From Verrucomicrobiota bacterium (GTDB lineage: Bacteria; Verrucomicrobiota; Verrucomicrobiia; Chthoniobacterales; UBA10450), in contig QHPY01000174.1 of NCBI GenBank assembly GCA_003219215.1, positions 1 through 62,350 on the forward strand: 62,350 bases of DNA. Reading direction: 5' to 3'. This document shows positions 6,961 through 16,188 of this stretch, one piece after another; position 1 is the first letter of the stretch, and each line of letters opens with the position of its first letter. A program made the translations under genes and the position numbers. The notes under the pieces are model-generated. The model had not been told where the DNA came from. It saw only the letters and a program-made list of their open reading frames with translations, and did no database searches.

Positions 6961-8751
6961 CTACAGCTGATTACTCAGAACGACGTATCGACCAGCTGCC
7001 ATCATCTGGTGATAAATATGGAAACGAGTCGTTAACAGCCGCTGCCAATACGGGACACGCTCTTGTTTGATAATCAGAAAAGTCCCCTGGGGATCTCCCC
7101 AGTGCCGCAGAATGGCGTCCTCGCTAACCGAAACGTTCATACTGCCGGCAATGTGCATCTCGTCGTCGACGGGCTCGTTCACCAGATAAAAGCGGCGATG
7201 CAAATAAAAAACGAGACTGCTCGCGTCATCCAGTTCGCCTTCGTAGACCACCGCATCTTCGTCAGTGAGTCGGCTCTCCAAAAAGCGGGCCGCATCGGCG
7301 AGTGAAAATTGTGGCGCCATCCGCGCCACGCTGTCCGCGAGCGAAAGGGTAATTGGCACCATCGCCGCGGCCAAAAGGCTCATGCAAATTCGCGGCCGGT
7401 TTTTAGTCGCCGCATAAACGGCGACGATTGACCCAACGATTAGAGAAACAGCGACGACGGCGATCATCGGACGCAAGATTCCCCACGCCGACGGTGGCAG
7501 CGTTTGTAATGCATCCCATGTGGTCCAACTTCCGTCTCCGTTATTGCCCCGATTTTCGCTCGCTTGGATCAAGTGAGGTTGGAACAGCGCCAGCAGGCCA
7601 GCAGCGACGCCCGTTAGACCGATCAGGCTAGCGCCGAGAAGATGCCATCGTTGCGATAATCTTTCCCACGCGGTCGCGGCAAAAATTGCGAACGCGCTCC
7701 ACATACTCATGGAATAATAATCCTGACGTTGGCCGATTATAAGGAGCGGTAGAAAAACCACGGCCATCCAACACAACGGCAAAGCTTCGGCGAAATCCAA
7801 TTCGTGAGGACGGATCACTCTTCGCCAGGTAAAGATCGCGCCCGGAATAACCGCGATCGACCACGGGAACAACCAAATAAGATGCATCCAAAGGAATGGG
7901 AGGCGTGGGACTCCGTTATCGCTTCCCGGAACGTTGGAAAAAGAGCGCAGGTGCCCCAACCATTCAATCCGCAACAGTTGCTGCAAAAATCCAGGAAAAT
8001 GCAACTCGGTCGCGACGTACCAAGGCACAAACAGCACCACGAAGATCAACATATAGCTCCAATGGAACAATCTGCGGAAACGCAGGCGCGCCTCGCGATA
8101 CAATGCGCCCAGCACAAGGAAGACCACCAACGGATAGATTAAGCCGACCAAACTTTTCGTGAGGCAAGCCAGCACGCAACAAATCCAAACGCCGAGGAAC
8201 CAGAAGTTACGCGCGCGGCGCCGTTGATAGCCGCACACCCCGCAAAAAATCGCGCCGGCAATAAACGCGCTGCATACAGGTTCGGGCATAATGACGCGCC
8301 CCAGTAGCGAGGTGCCGCAGCTGCAAAGATAAATCAGGCCGGCAAAAAATCCGCGCCAGTAACCTCCTAATTTTTCGCCGATTAGAAATGTCAGCGCGAC
8401 GCTTGCGATCGTGGCCAATGCGATGGGCAAGCGCGCGGCGGCGGAATTGATCCCGAAAACCTTGAAAGAGCCGATGATGAGCCAGTAAAGAAGCGGCGGT
8501 TTCGGCAGCCGCGGCAAGCCATCGTTCGTCGGCCAGAGCCATTGATGCGTTTGAATCATTTCGCGGGCAGCGCCGGCGTACTGCCCTTCGGTGTGACCAT
8601 AGAGATCGCCCCAGCCGATCGTCGTCAGATGAAGCAGCGCCGCGAGCGCGATCAGCGAAGCAAAAAGCGCGTGACGCAACGGAGGCGGAGCCAACGCCGG
8701 TGGATCAAGCAACGCATCCTCAATACTAAACGTGCGGGTGCCGGCAGTCAT
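6961..8751 (-). CDS. GT39-type membrane glycosyltransferase (ArnT/PMT-like)
   Basis: 596 residues with about eleven membrane helices. The first periplasmic loop carries the acidic [14 protein letters not shown] region and the PKPPLLYWL motif typical of GT39/ArnT proteins, which transfer a sugar from a polyprenyl-phosphate donor on the periplasmic side, often to lipid A. Start ATG 8751 (MTAGTRTFS) has AGGG upstream and lies 12 bases after the thioesterase stop; an in-frame ATG at 8799 would overlap that gene. Being downstream of the acyltransferase-heptosyltransferase fusion, a role in lipopolysaccharide decoration is likely (inference). Confidence 0.82.
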   Translation of the reverse strand: MTAGTRTFSIEDALLDPPALAPPPLRHALFASLIALAALLHLTTIGWGDLYGHTEGQYAGAAREMIQTHQWLWPTNDGLPRLPKPPLLYWLIIGSFKVFGINSAAARLPIALATIASVALTFLIGEKLGGYWRGFFAGLIYLCSCGTSLLGRVIMPEPVCSAFIAGAIFCGVCGYQRRRARNFWFLGVWICCVLACLTKSLVGLIYPLVVFLVLGALYREARLRFRRLFHWSYMLIFVVLFVPWYVATELHFPGFLQQLLRIEWLGHLRSFSNVPGSDNGVPRLPFLWMHLIWLFPWSIAVIPGAIFTWRRVIRPHELDFAEALPLCWMAVVFLPLLIIGQRQDYYSMSMWSAFAIFAATAWERLSQRWHLLGASLIGLTGVAAGLLALFQPHLIQASENRGNNGDGSWTTWDALQTLPPSAWGILRPMIAVVAVSLIVGSIVAVYAATKNRPRICMSLLAAAMVPITLSLADSVARMAPQFSLADAARFLESRLTDEDAVVYEGELDDASSLVFYLHRRFYLVNEPVDDEMHIAGSMNVSVSEDAILRHWGDPQGTFLIIKQERVPYWQRLLTTRFHIYHQMMAAGRYVVLSNQL

Positions 8752-8762
8752 CGCCCTAATCG

Positions 8763-9188
8763 TTAGGCCGAACTCGTGCGAGCGCGATATTTTTCCCAAT
8801 CGGCCGGTAGCGGCAGCAATTTCGCAGCCGGCATTTCAATTAGGGCCAACGTTTGCCGACATTCGGTGATCAATGCGTCATCCGCTGGCCGCGTAATTCG
8901 GAAAGCGCACCAGAATCGCGCGCGTTGCAGTTGATCAAGCCAACCATCGATCACGAGTCGGTCGCCCAGCTTAGCCGCCCGGCGATAATCGATCTCCGTC
9001 CGGACAACCACCGGATATCTTTGGGTTTTCCTCATCTCGGCGAGAGGAAGTCCCAGCTCTTCCGCAAGCTGCGTCCGCGCGATTTCGATAAAACGGAGAT
9101 ACGCAATGTTCGAGACCACACCGCCGCAATCGGTGTCGAAGAACATCACCTGCACTTCGGTTCGGATGCGTGGCGCGTCGGAATTCAT
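8763..9188 (-). CDS. Acyl-CoA thioesterase, YbgC / 4-hydroxybenzoyl-CoA thioesterase type
   Basis: 141 residues, hot-dog fold. The motif [18 protein letters not shown] fits the family pattern with the catalytic aspartate. It hydrolyses an acyl-CoA or acyl-ACP thioester; the substrate is unknown. ATG 9188 overlaps the stop of the upstream fusion gene as ATGA, so translational coupling is likely; the longer frame to 9245 is rejected for that reason. Position between lipid A acyltransferase and GT39 genes suggests a link to envelope lipid synthesis. Confidence 0.85.
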   Translation of the reverse strand: MNSDAPRIRTEVQVMFFDTDCGGVVSNIAYLRFIEIARTQLAEELGLPLAEMRKTQRYPVVVRTEIDYRRAAKLGDRLVIDGWLDQLQRARFWCAFRITRPADDALITECRQTLALIEMPAAKLLPLPADWEKYRARTSSA

Positions 9189-11098
9189 CGCAAGATAGAC
9201 ATCACGGCATCCACGACTTCTGGCACAGTCACTGTTTTCATGCACCGAAAATCAATCGGACATTCGCGCAAGAAACACGGACTGCATTCAACGTGATGCC
9301 GAATAATCACGTGGCCATTTCCGAGCGGGCCGGTCAGCGCCGGTTCGGTCGAGCCGAAGATGGCAGCGACTGGCACACCCAGCAACGTCGCCAGATGCAT
9401 CGTTCCGGTGTCGTTCGTTAAAAGGGCGCGGCACCCGCGCAATTCTTCGATCAATTCGTCCAACGTCGTTTGGCCGATTCGATTCGAGCAATTGTCGCCC
9501 AGCGCCGCAGCTATTGTTTCGCCGATCGCTCTGTCTTTCTTCGTTCCGAACAAAATCCATTTGGTTTTGGCTTGCGCCGAAATCGCGGCGGCTGCTTCCG
9601 CAAAACGCTCGGGCAACCATCGCTTGGCTGGTCCGTATTCCGCTCCGGGACAAAGGCCGAGCGTTGCGCGTCGATCTTGTGGAGGGACATGCTTCTGCAT
9701 GTCCAAGACGCGCGGAAGCGCGTCCCTCCGAGCAAGATCGACATCTGCCCCGCAATCGTCCGCGATTCGCAGGAAACGAGTCGCGTGATGTTCCGGTGGA
9801 CCTGGCTGACGCGGTTCGCGGACGATTTGATTTAGCAGCCAGCTCCGGGCGTGTCCGCGATAGCCGACTTTTCTCGGAATTCGCCACGCTTCCAGCGCTA
9901 CCCGCAGCGAATTCGGAAACAAGACTGCCGCGTCAAATCTTGCTTGTCGCGCGATCAAGCGAGCGGCGCTGAAAAGGGATTTGTTAGGTAAGGACAAAAT
10001 TTCGTCCACTTCCAAAATCAGTTTCCACATCGGCGCGATTTTTTCTGGCGCAAGAATCGTAACGTGCGCGTCCGGCCGACCTTTTTTTATTGCGCGCACC
10101 GCCGGCACGCTCATGACCGCGTCGCCTAGCCAATTGCTGCTCCGAATGAGAATCCGGAACGGCTTCAATTGTTGCGACGGCAAATCTTTCGGGAGGAAGA
10201 TGCCGCGCTTGTAGCACGCGAGAAGGAAATTCGGGCGCGGCGTTTTCCAACGATTGTGCAGCCAAAAGCCGTCTTCCGGTGCGCGTCGGGTTTGGGTTTC
10301 GATCAGATCGTTCGCTTTGGCGGTGAGCGCTTCGACCGAATCGCCCGAAGTATCGATTCGATCGGTAAACGACATTCGCCAGCGGCCCGGCGCGTCGGTG
10401 TAAATGGCGGTGCCAAGCACCGCGGCGCCGGTGCGTTTTGCCAGTAGCGCCGGCAAGGATGTGGTTGATGCGAGTTTTCCAAAAAATGGGACCCACAGAC
10501 CCTGATCGCCCGCGTGTTGATCGCTCAGAATTCCGATGGCGCCGCCGCCACGCAACAGTTCAATCGCTTTCTGAAAACCTTCGTTGCGGTCGAAAAGTTC
10601 GACGCCAGCGCGGCCGCGCAACGTGCGAACGTGTTTGTCGATGTAACGATTTTTCAGCGGCTGATAAATTGTGCTGTTTCGCACGTAGCCGATCGCAGCC
10701 GGAAACATTTGTGCTTGCAGCTCCCAGTTTCCGATGTGGCTCAAAATAAAAACAATCGGCCGCCCACTGCGTAACTCGCGATCGGCGGCATCCGCATTTT
10801 CGATTCGAACATGCGCGCGCACTTTGTCGAGCGGCATCGCCGCCAGCTTCAATCCAGAAAGAAGATTTGCGCCCAGTCGCTGAAAATGATGGCGCACGAG
10901 ACGGCGCATTTCGCGGGGCGATTTTTCCGCGCCGAAGGCGATCTCGACGTTATGAAATCCGAGACGCCGATATTTCCCAAGAACGAGCCAGGCGCAGAAG
11001 CCCAACGCGTTTCCAAGTGCAAATGCAGCCCGCAATGGCAAAAGACCAACCAGGGCAAAACCTGCGCGGTAAATAAGATAAACGAAATACTCGAGCAT
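9185..11098 (-). CDS. Fused lipid A acyltransferase (LpxL-like) and heptosyltransferase (GT9, WaaF-like)
   Basis: 637 residues. Residues 1-300 are a lysophospholipid-type acyltransferase with an N-terminal membrane anchor and the HIGNWE motif (H121, E126) of the LpxL/LpxM family. Residues 313-637 are a GT9 glycosyltransferase: RSSNWLGDAVMSVPAV at the start and LCPGAEYGPAKRWLPERF, then TNDTGTMHLATLLGVP and FGSTEP, as in heptosyltransferase II. One polypeptide would therefore acylate lipid A and add a core sugar. A 73-bp palindromic element is inserted in frame and encodes residues 453-477. ATG 11098 (MLEYFVYLIY) is chosen over an upstream ATG at 11314 that would overlap the divergent cupin gene. 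Confidence 0.85.
   Translation of the reverse strand: MLEYFVYLIYRAGFALVGLLPLRAAFALGNALGFCAWLVLGKYRRLGFHNVEIAFGAEKSPREMRRLVRHHFQRLGANLLSGLKLAAMPLDKVRAHVRIENADAADRELRSGRPIVFILSHIGNWELQAQMFPAAIGYVRNSTIYQPLKNRYIDKHVRTLRGRAGVELFDRNEGFQKAIELLRGGGAIGILSDQHAGDQGLWVPFFGKLASTTSLPALLAKRTGAAVLGTAIYTDAPGRWRMSFTDRIDTSGDSVEALTAKANDLIETQTRRAPEDGFWLHNRWKTPRPNFLLACYKRGIFLPKDLPSQQLKPFRILIRSSNWLGDAVMSVPAVRAIKKGRPDAHVTILAPEKIAPMWKLILEVDEILSLPNKSLFSAARLIARQARFDAAVLFPNSLRVALEAWRIPRKVGYRGHARSWLLNQIVREPRQPGPPEHHATRFLRIADDCGADVDLARRDALPRVLDMQKHVPPQDRRATLGLCPGAEYGPAKRWLPERFAEAAAAISAQAKTKWILFGTKKDRAIGETIAAALGDNCSNRIGQTTLDELIEELRGCRALLTNDTGTMHLATLLGVPVAAIFGSTEPALTGPLGNGHVIIRHHVECSPCFLRECPIDFRCMKTVTVPEVVDAVMSILR
9670..9745. 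mobile_element. Palindromic element inserted in frame in the acyltransferase-heptosyltransferase gene
   Basis: Outer inverted repeats GTCGATCTTG (9670-9679) and CAAGATCGAC (9733-9742) are copies of the iterated motif core. Inside are GGAGGGA (9681-9687) and TCCCTCC (9723-9729), then two perfect hairpins: GGACATGC-ttct-GCATGTCC (9685-9704) and GACGCGC-ggaa-GCGCGTC (9707-9724). The whole is a nested cruciform. On the coding strand it stays open and adds about 25 residues just before the conserved LCPGAEYG block, a linker in other heptosyltransferases. It resembles in-gene palindromes known from Rickettsia; origin by insertion is inferred. Confidence 0.8.
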
Positions 11099-11140
11099 CG
11101 ATCTCGGCCAGCGCGCTCTCCGAAGGCGTCCAGCGTAAAT

Positions 11141-11170
11141 TTGCCTGGGCGTCGCTGCAATGAATATAAT
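11141..11170 (+). promoter_or_regulatory. Sigma-70-like promoter for the cupin gene
   Basis: TTGCCT (11141-11146), 18-base spacer, TATAAT (11165-11170). The -10 box is a perfect consensus and the -35 matches 4 of 6. It is about 55 bases upstream of ATG 11225 and lies in the divergent gap between the fusion gene and the cupin gene. Confidence 0.45.
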
Positions 11171-11224
11171 GTCGCGATTGGCCCGGAGCTTCGTTAGGTA
11201 TGTAGGCGGCTCTGCCAAACGACA

Positions 11225-11962
11225 ATGAACAAGAAAGATTTGTGGGTCGGCCTGAATGAGCGCGCAAGAAAAGGGCTCACACCGCGCAACTACAAAAGCG
11301 GCACCCTCGGCCAACGAATCGCTGAATCAGGTGTCGATGCGGGCGAGCTGACCGCCAGTCGCAGCAAAACAGAGTTGAAAAAAGTTTGGATTCCAGGTGT
11401 TGAAATTTTTTCCAGGGAGACTCATCCGCAACGCCATCGCGGCAGTTTTTGCGAGCTGGCGCGCCAGTCGGAGGGAATCCTCGGCAAGATCAAGCTTTGG
11501 CCACGGCAATGGTCAGCCGCGCGGATGTTCGCCAACAGCGCCAAAGGATTTCATATCCATCCGCCGAGCATTCCGGCGGATACGACGGCGGAAAAATGGT
11601 TGCGACGTCTGTTTGTCGCTCAACCGCAAAACTATTCGTTGCGACTGTACGACCGCGAGCAATGGGACATCATGTTTTTTCTACAGGGCCGCGCGGAAGT
11701 TTTCCTGCGTGATGTGCGCGCAGGTCTTCCCGCGCGCAGCATGCGTTTTTTTGCGGACGGCGACAATCATCGGAGCAGGAACAACGTCGGCGTGGTGATT
11801 CCTCCAGGAGTGGCGCATGCGATTCGGGCCGAAGGTTCGGAAGACGTGGTCATGGTTTATGGCACGAGCACGACGTTCCAGCCAGAATTCGAGGGCCGCA
11901 TCGCCAGCGAAATTGAAACCGCCGAGTTGCCGGAATCCTGGCGGAAATTTCTTTCTTCGTAG
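11225..11962 (+). CDS. Cupin-fold protein, RmlC-like
   Basis: 245 residues. From residue 54 the sequence (VWIPGVEIFSRETHPQRHRG, then IHPPSIPADTTAEKWLRRLFV, YDREQWDIMFFLQGRAEV, VVIPPGVAHAIRAEGSEDVV) has the strand and His/Gly pattern of the cupin fold of dTDP-4-dehydrorhamnose 3,5-epimerase relatives. The catalytic activity is not certain. The first 50 residues are not family-like, so a later start (for example TTG near 11373) is possible; ATG 11225 is kept because a good promoter lies upstream. Confidence 0.6.
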   Translation: MNKKDLWVGLNERARKGLTPRNYKSGTLGQRIAESGVDAGELTASRSKTELKKVWIPGVEIFSRETHPQRHRGSFCELARQSEGILGKIKLWPRQWSAARMFANSAKGFHIHPPSIPADTTAEKWLRRLFVAQPQNYSLRLYDREQWDIMFFLQGRAEVFLRDVRAGLPARSMRFFADGDNHRSRNNVGVVIPPGVAHAIRAEGSEDVVMVYGTSTTFQPEFEGRIASEIETAELPESWRKFLSS

Positions 11963-12026
11963 CGGGCTCTGTGAGTGTCGGACGAATTAATGCGACCGTC
12001 GCGGACCGCCGCTATAGTTTCGCTCA

Positions 12027-12722
12027 ATGAAGCGGCGCTTTAATCCGGCCGAGCTTGAGTTGATGGATCGGCCTCAACCGGTCTCAGCCGAGCTGGAGCG
12101 CGATCTCGAAAACATTCGCCAACTCAATCGCTGGTTCGGCAGTTACGCCCTGATCTCGATCTTTCTAAGCCGTTGGATCAAACCGGGTGCCCGCTTGCGA
12201 ATTGTCGATCTTGCAACCGGCTCGGGCGATATTCCTCGGCTGATCGCGGAATACGGACGCAAGGTTGGCGGCGAATTACGAATTGACGCGCTGGATCGAC
12301 AATCCGCGACTCTTGAGATCGCGAAGAAGCTAAGCGTGCATTATCCGGAAATTACTTTTATCGAAACTGATGTGTTCAGTTGGCAACCCAGCACGACTTA
12401 TGATGTCGTTTTCTGCACTTTGGCGCTTCATCACTTTAGCGACGGCGACGCGGTGCGCCTCCTCCGACGTTGCCGACAGTTATCGCCCAAGTTCGTGCTC
12501 GTGTCCGATCTGCGCCGCGGCTGGTTGGCCACAATAGGCGTGCATCTTTTGACCACGACCATGTTTCGTGAGCCAATGACCAAACACGACGCTCGCCTTT
12601 CGATCGCGCGGGCATTTTCATTTTCTGAAATGAATCAATTAGCGCAGCGAGCTGGCTGGACAAATTTTGGTCACAAAACTTTTCCCTTCGCCCGACAGGC
12701 GATCTGGCTGGAAGCAGCGTGA
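12027..12722 (+). CDS. Class I SAM-dependent methyltransferase
   Basis: 231 residues. Motif I is VDLATGSGDIP, the acidic strand-2 end is IDALDRQ, and motif IV is FCTLALHHF, as in UbiE-like small-molecule methyltransferases. The substrate is unknown; a lipid or polyketide role is common for this type but cannot be shown here. A core motif copy (12203-12212) encodes I-V-D-L within motif I. The stop codon is followed by a dispersed repeat at 12734. Confidence 0.75.
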   Translation: MKRRFNPAELELMDRPQPVSAELERDLENIRQLNRWFGSYALISIFLSRWIKPGARLRIVDLATGSGDIPRLIAEYGRKVGGELRIDALDRQSATLEIAKKLSVHYPEITFIETDVFSWQPSTTYDVVFCTLALHHFSDGDAVRLLRRCRQLSPKFVLVSDLRRGWLATIGVHLLTTTMFREPMTKHDARLSIARAFSFSEMNQLAQRAGWTNFGHKTFPFARQAIWLEAA

Positions 12723-12733
12723 CGCTGCAGCCA

Positions 12734-12767
12734 TTTGTCATTCCGAGCCAAGTCGAGGAATCTCTCG
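12734..12767. repeat. Dispersed repeat end, GTCATTCCGAGC type
   Basis: The stretch beginning GTCATTCCGAGCCAAG and ending GAGGAATCTC is one arm of a widely seen dispersed palindrome. It lies 11 bases after the methyltransferase stop and before panC. The fuller two-ended copy is at 28292-28400. Confidence 0.6.
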
Positions 12768-12790
12768 ATATTCGATTCGGTTAACACACG

Positions 12791-13618
12791 ATGAAGGTTG
12801 TGACGACAATCGCCGAAGCGCAGAATCACGCGAAGAAAGGACGGCGTGTCCTGGTTCCGACTATGGGGGCGTTGCATAAGGCGCACCGTGAATTGATTCG
12901 GGGTGCGCGCGCGAAGGGGGGCAAAGATGGCGAAGTGGTTGTCAGTATTTTCGTCAATCCACTTCAGTTCGAACCAGGAAGCGATTACGAACGATATCCG
13001 CGACCCGAGAAAGAAGACGAAGAATTCTGCCGAAAGTCGGATGTCGATCTTCTGTTCAGGCCAAATGCAGCTGAGATGTACGCCGATGGTCGTTCCGTAT
13101 TCGTCGATGAAAATTCACTGTCGAATGTGCTCGAGGGCAAATCGCGACCGGGGCATTTCCGAGGCGTTTGCACGGTCGTCGCGAAGCTCTTCAACATTTT
13201 GAAACCGGACGCGGCGGTGTTTGGTGAGAAAGATTTCCAGCAACTTGCAATCATTCGCCGAATGGTGCGCGATTTGAATTACAAGATCGACATCGTGGCA
13301 GTGCCGACGGTGCGCGAAGCAGATGGACTGGCATACAGCTCACGGAACGCGTATTTGAATGCCGAGGAACGCAAGCAAGCTGCGGTGTTGCGCAAAGCCT
13401 TGCTGGCCGCGAAAGATTCGGAAAAAAAAACCGTGAACGAGATTGTCGGCTTTACGCAGAAGATAATTGGCGCAGCGCCGCTTGCGCGGATTGATTATGT
13501 CGAGCTTGTTGATGCGGAAACTTTGCAGCCGATCGAATTCGTTCAGCCAAACTCGCTCCTTGCGCTCGCGGTTTACTTCGGCAAAACGCGTTTGATCGAC
13601 AATATTCTGTTGGAATGA
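12791..13618 (+). CDS. panC: Pantoate-beta-alanine ligase (pantothenate synthetase)
   Basis: 275 residues. It joins pantoate and beta-alanine with ATP in coenzyme A synthesis. Signatures: PTMGALHKAHRELI (nucleotidyl-transfer HxxH-like motif), VSIFVNPLQF, AVFGEKDFQQLAIIRRM and SSRNAYLN. ATG 12791 fits the family N-terminus (MKVVTTIAEAQ). The stop overlaps the nadB start as ATGA. panB lies far away at 60198 in a different operon. Two exact copies of the iterated 12-mer lie inside (13040-13051 as D-V-D-L, 13283-13294 as K-I-D-I). Confidence 0.95.
   Translation: MKVVTTIAEAQNHAKKGRRVLVPTMGALHKAHRELIRGARAKGGKDGEVVVSIFVNPLQFEPGSDYERYPRPEKEDEEFCRKSDVDLLFRPNAAEMYADGRSVFVDENSLSNVLEGKSRPGHFRGVCTVVAKLFNILKPDAAVFGEKDFQQLAIIRRMVRDLNYKIDIVAVPTVREADGLAYSSRNAYLNAEERKQAAVLRKALLAAKDSEKKTVNEIVGFTQKIIGAAPLARIDYVELVDAETLQPIEFVQPNSLLALAVYFGKTRLIDNILLE
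13040..13051 (+). repeat. Iterated 12-mer, exact
   Basis: GATGTCGATCTT in panC, read D-V-D-L. Confidence 0.9.
13283..13294 (-). repeat. Iterated 12-mer, exact
   Basis: AAGATCGACATC on plus, in panC, read K-I-D-I. Inverted relative to the copy 230 bases upstream. Confidence 0.9.
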
Positions 13619-15213
13619 AGGAATACGATTTCGTCGTGATCGGGAGCGGGATCGCCGGACTGAGCTTTGCGCTGAAAGCGGCAAAGCACGGGTCGGTGGC
13701 GGTCATCACCAAGCGCAAAGGACCGGACACGAACACGGCGTGGGCGCAGGGCGGGATCGCTTGTGTGACGAGCGATGAAGATTCGTTCGAGCTTCACGTG
13801 CGCGACACGCTCGAAGCGGGTGCGGGATTATGCGACGAAAACGTGGTCCGCACGATTGTAACCGAAGCTCCGGCGCGAATTCAGGATTTAGTCGAGCTCG
13901 GCGTGCAGTTTGATGAACGTGAAGTTTCCGGTCATCGCGAATTCGACCTTGGGCGCGAAGGCGGGCATTCCAAGCGGCGAGTCCTGCATGTGCAAGATGT
14001 GACGGGGAAAGAAATCGAGAACACATTGCTGCGCGAACTCGGCCGCCAATCGCATGTCGATCTTTTGGAAAACCACATGGCGATCGATTTAATCACGGCC
14101 GCCAAGATCGGTTACGCGGCGGAGGACCGTTGCCTCGGCATTTACATCCTCGATGAAAATAGCGGCCAGGTGGAGACAGTCCGTTCGGACCGGATCGTGC
14201 TCGCGACCGGTGGCTGCGGAAAAGTTTATCTCTACACAACGAATCCAGATATCGCGACCGGAGACGGCGTGGCGATGGCCTGGCGCGCCGGAGTGACGAT
14301 TGCGAATATGGAGTTTGTTCAATTTCATCCGACCTGTTTGTTTAATCCCAAGGCGAAATCGTTTTTGATTTCGGAAGCGGTGAGAGGCGAAGGCGGCATC
14401 TTGCGGAACAATCGCGGTGAAGATTTCATGAAACGCTACGATCTGCGTGGTTCGCTGGCGCCGCGGGACATTGTTGCCCGTGCGATTGACGCTGAGATCA
14501 AACGCTCCGGCGCGCAATGTGTGTTTCTCGATATCACTGACAAGCCGGTGGAATTTGTGCGCGAGCGGTTCCCAAATATTTACGAGACCTGTTTGCATTT
14601 TGGGATCGACATGACAAAGCAGCCGATTCCAGTGGTGCCGGCAGCGCATTATCAATGCGGCGGGATTAAGACCGACGTCGACGGCGCGACCAGTCTGCGC
14701 GGTTTGTATGCAATTGGCGAAGTTGGTTGCACCCGATTGCATGGCGCGAATCGTTTGGCGAGCAATTCGCTGCTCGAAGGTTTAGTCGTGGCGCACCGCG
14801 CCTGCGAAGCGATGATGCGGGAACGCCGGCCATCGCGTGCGACGCCGCCAATCTCACTGCCGGAGTGGCAATCGGGCGACGTGCAAGACGTCGATGAACT
14901 CGTCGTGATCTATCATAATTGGGACGAAATCCGGCGGCTGATGTGGGATTACGTCGGCATTGTGCGGACGGACAAGCGGCTGCAGCGCGCAAGCGCGCGT
15001 TTGCGCAATCTTCAGCGTGAGATCCGGGAATTTTATTGGAACTTCAAAGTGTCAGTGGACCTTTTGGAATTGCGCAATCTGGCCACAGTGGCGGCATTGA
15101 TCGTTGATTCGGCCCTGAGTCGCAAAGAGAGCCGCGGTTTGCACTACACACTGAACTATCCGCAGACGGAAGATCGACAATTCAGACGCGACACGCTGCT
15201 GAACCGTGGCTAA
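13615..15213 (+). CDS. nadB: L-aspartate oxidase
   Basis: 532 residues. It oxidises L-aspartate to iminoaspartate, the first step of NAD synthesis, using FAD. The N-terminal GSGIAGLSFAL is the dinucleotide-binding motif; NTAWAQGGIA, EFVQFHPT and LHGANRLASNSLLEGLV are family hallmarks of the succinate dehydrogenase/NadB group. ATG overlaps the panC stop, so the two are co-translated. nadA and nadC are not in the window. Core motif copies at 14055-14064 (V-D-L) and 15170-15179 (E-D-R-Q frame). Confidence 0.95.
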   Translation: MKEYDFVVIGSGIAGLSFALKAAKHGSVAVITKRKGPDTNTAWAQGGIACVTSDEDSFELHVRDTLEAGAGLCDENVVRTIVTEAPARIQDLVELGVQFDEREVSGHREFDLGREGGHSKRRVLHVQDVTGKEIENTLLRELGRQSHVDLLENHMAIDLITAAKIGYAAEDRCLGIYILDENSGQVETVRSDRIVLATGGCGKVYLYTTNPDIATGDGVAMAWRAGVTIANMEFVQFHPTCLFNPKAKSFLISEAVRGEGGILRNNRGEDFMKRYDLRGSLAPRDIVARAIDAEIKRSGAQCVFLDITDKPVEFVRERFPNIYETCLHFGIDMTKQPIPVVPAAHYQCGGIKTDVDGATSLRGLYAIGEVGCTRLHGANRLASNSLLEGLVVAHRACEAMMRERRPSRATPPISLPEWQSGDVQDVDELVVIYHNWDEIRRLMWDYVGIVRTDKRLQRASARLRNLQREIREFYWNFKVSVDLLELRNLATVAALIVDSALSRKESRGLHYTLNYPQTEDRQFRRDTLLNRG

Positions 15214-15328
15214 GGATGGAATGGATAGTGCTTTACGAATTGTAACCGCCACCGGCGTTGGTTTTTCCATAATGAAAAAGCCTTGCGTCAGGCGGGAAGA
15301 TCGCATACAAACAGGCCACCTTTTGGCG

Positions 15329-16165
15329 ATGAGACGAACCCTTGCCCTTTTAGTTCTAACCGGCGCCATTGGTGCGCTGCGGGCTGAGGAGCAATCGAGT
15401 TCGCCCTACGCGACCGCGGCCGACTTTGCCAAATACGCGATGAAGCTGCGCGAGCAGGCGCTGCTTAAAGTCGAACCGCAGGTGTTTGTTCCGACGAGTT
15501 CTCGCCCGGCGGTCCAGCGTTACGCATGGAAAACGAACATCGTGACGACGGTATTCTGGGTTGGCGAACAGGCTGGAGGGAACAATCCGGTGCCGAATTT
15601 TCGTAGCTCGTGGGATTTAAATTGGCAGGCGAATTACGGTGGATTCGATAACCCGGAGAAATCGGACCGGCGAAATTACATCCCGATCTCCTTCGTTCCC
15701 CGGCAGAACCCGTTTTATTGCGCGTTGCCGTACAACGACGTAACGCACGGCCAATTTAAACCGGAAGCGCCGCTGGTGATTCCGTGGTTCAAACAGACCT
15801 ACATGGGACAGGGGCAATCAGTTTGCTGGCATCGTTGGATCGCTATCCGCAAAGGCAATCGCACCTGCTACGCGCAATGGGAAGATTGCGGTCCGTTTCG
15901 CACTGATCACTTTCAGTACGTCTTTGGCAACGAGCGACCGAAGCCGAACCTCAATCACGGCGCTGGCCTGGATGTTTCGCCCGCCGTGCGCGATTACCTT
16001 GGGCTGCAACCGACCGACGTGACTGATTGGCAATTTGTTAACACGCAGGATGTACCGCCCGGACCGTGGCGCAGTTACGGTGAGAACAACAATTTTGTCC
16101 TCGCCCGGCGCCAAATGGAACAAAAACTGGTGCAACAAGGCAGTTCCGGAAACGCGAAGAAATAA
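15329..16165 (+). CDS. Secreted protein of unknown function
   Basis: 278 residues from ATG 15329: MRRTLALLVLTGAIGALRAEE is read as a signal peptide. The mature part is rich in Trp, Tyr and Asn, with CYAQWEDCGPFRTDH and AGLDVSPAVRDYLGL followed by VPPGPW near the C-terminus. The latter pattern faintly recalls double-psi beta-barrel (RlpA/3D-like) domains, but I do not assign it. The 15206 start of the open frame overlaps nadB and lacks a signal peptide. Convergent with the dynamin-like gene, 23 bases apart. Confidence 0.65.
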   Translation: MRRTLALLVLTGAIGALRAEEQSSSPYATAADFAKYAMKLREQALLKVEPQVFVPTSSRPAVQRYAWKTNIVTTVFWVGEQAGGNNPVPNFRSSWDLNWQANYGGFDNPEKSDRRNYIPISFVPRQNPFYCALPYNDVTHGQFKPEAPLVIPWFKQTYMGQGQSVCWHRWIAIRKGNRTCYAQWEDCGPFRTDHFQYVFGNERPKPNLNHGAGLDVSPAVRDYLGLQPTDVTDWQFVNTQDVPPGPWRSYGENNNFVLARRQMEQKLVQQGSSGNAKK

Positions 16166-16188
16166 CGACCGCTTCCGCCCGCCTGATC

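Noticed and set aside
12013-12018. TATAGT as a -10 box for the methyltransferase gene
   Set aside because: No acceptable -35 at 16-18 bases and only nine bases to the ATG.
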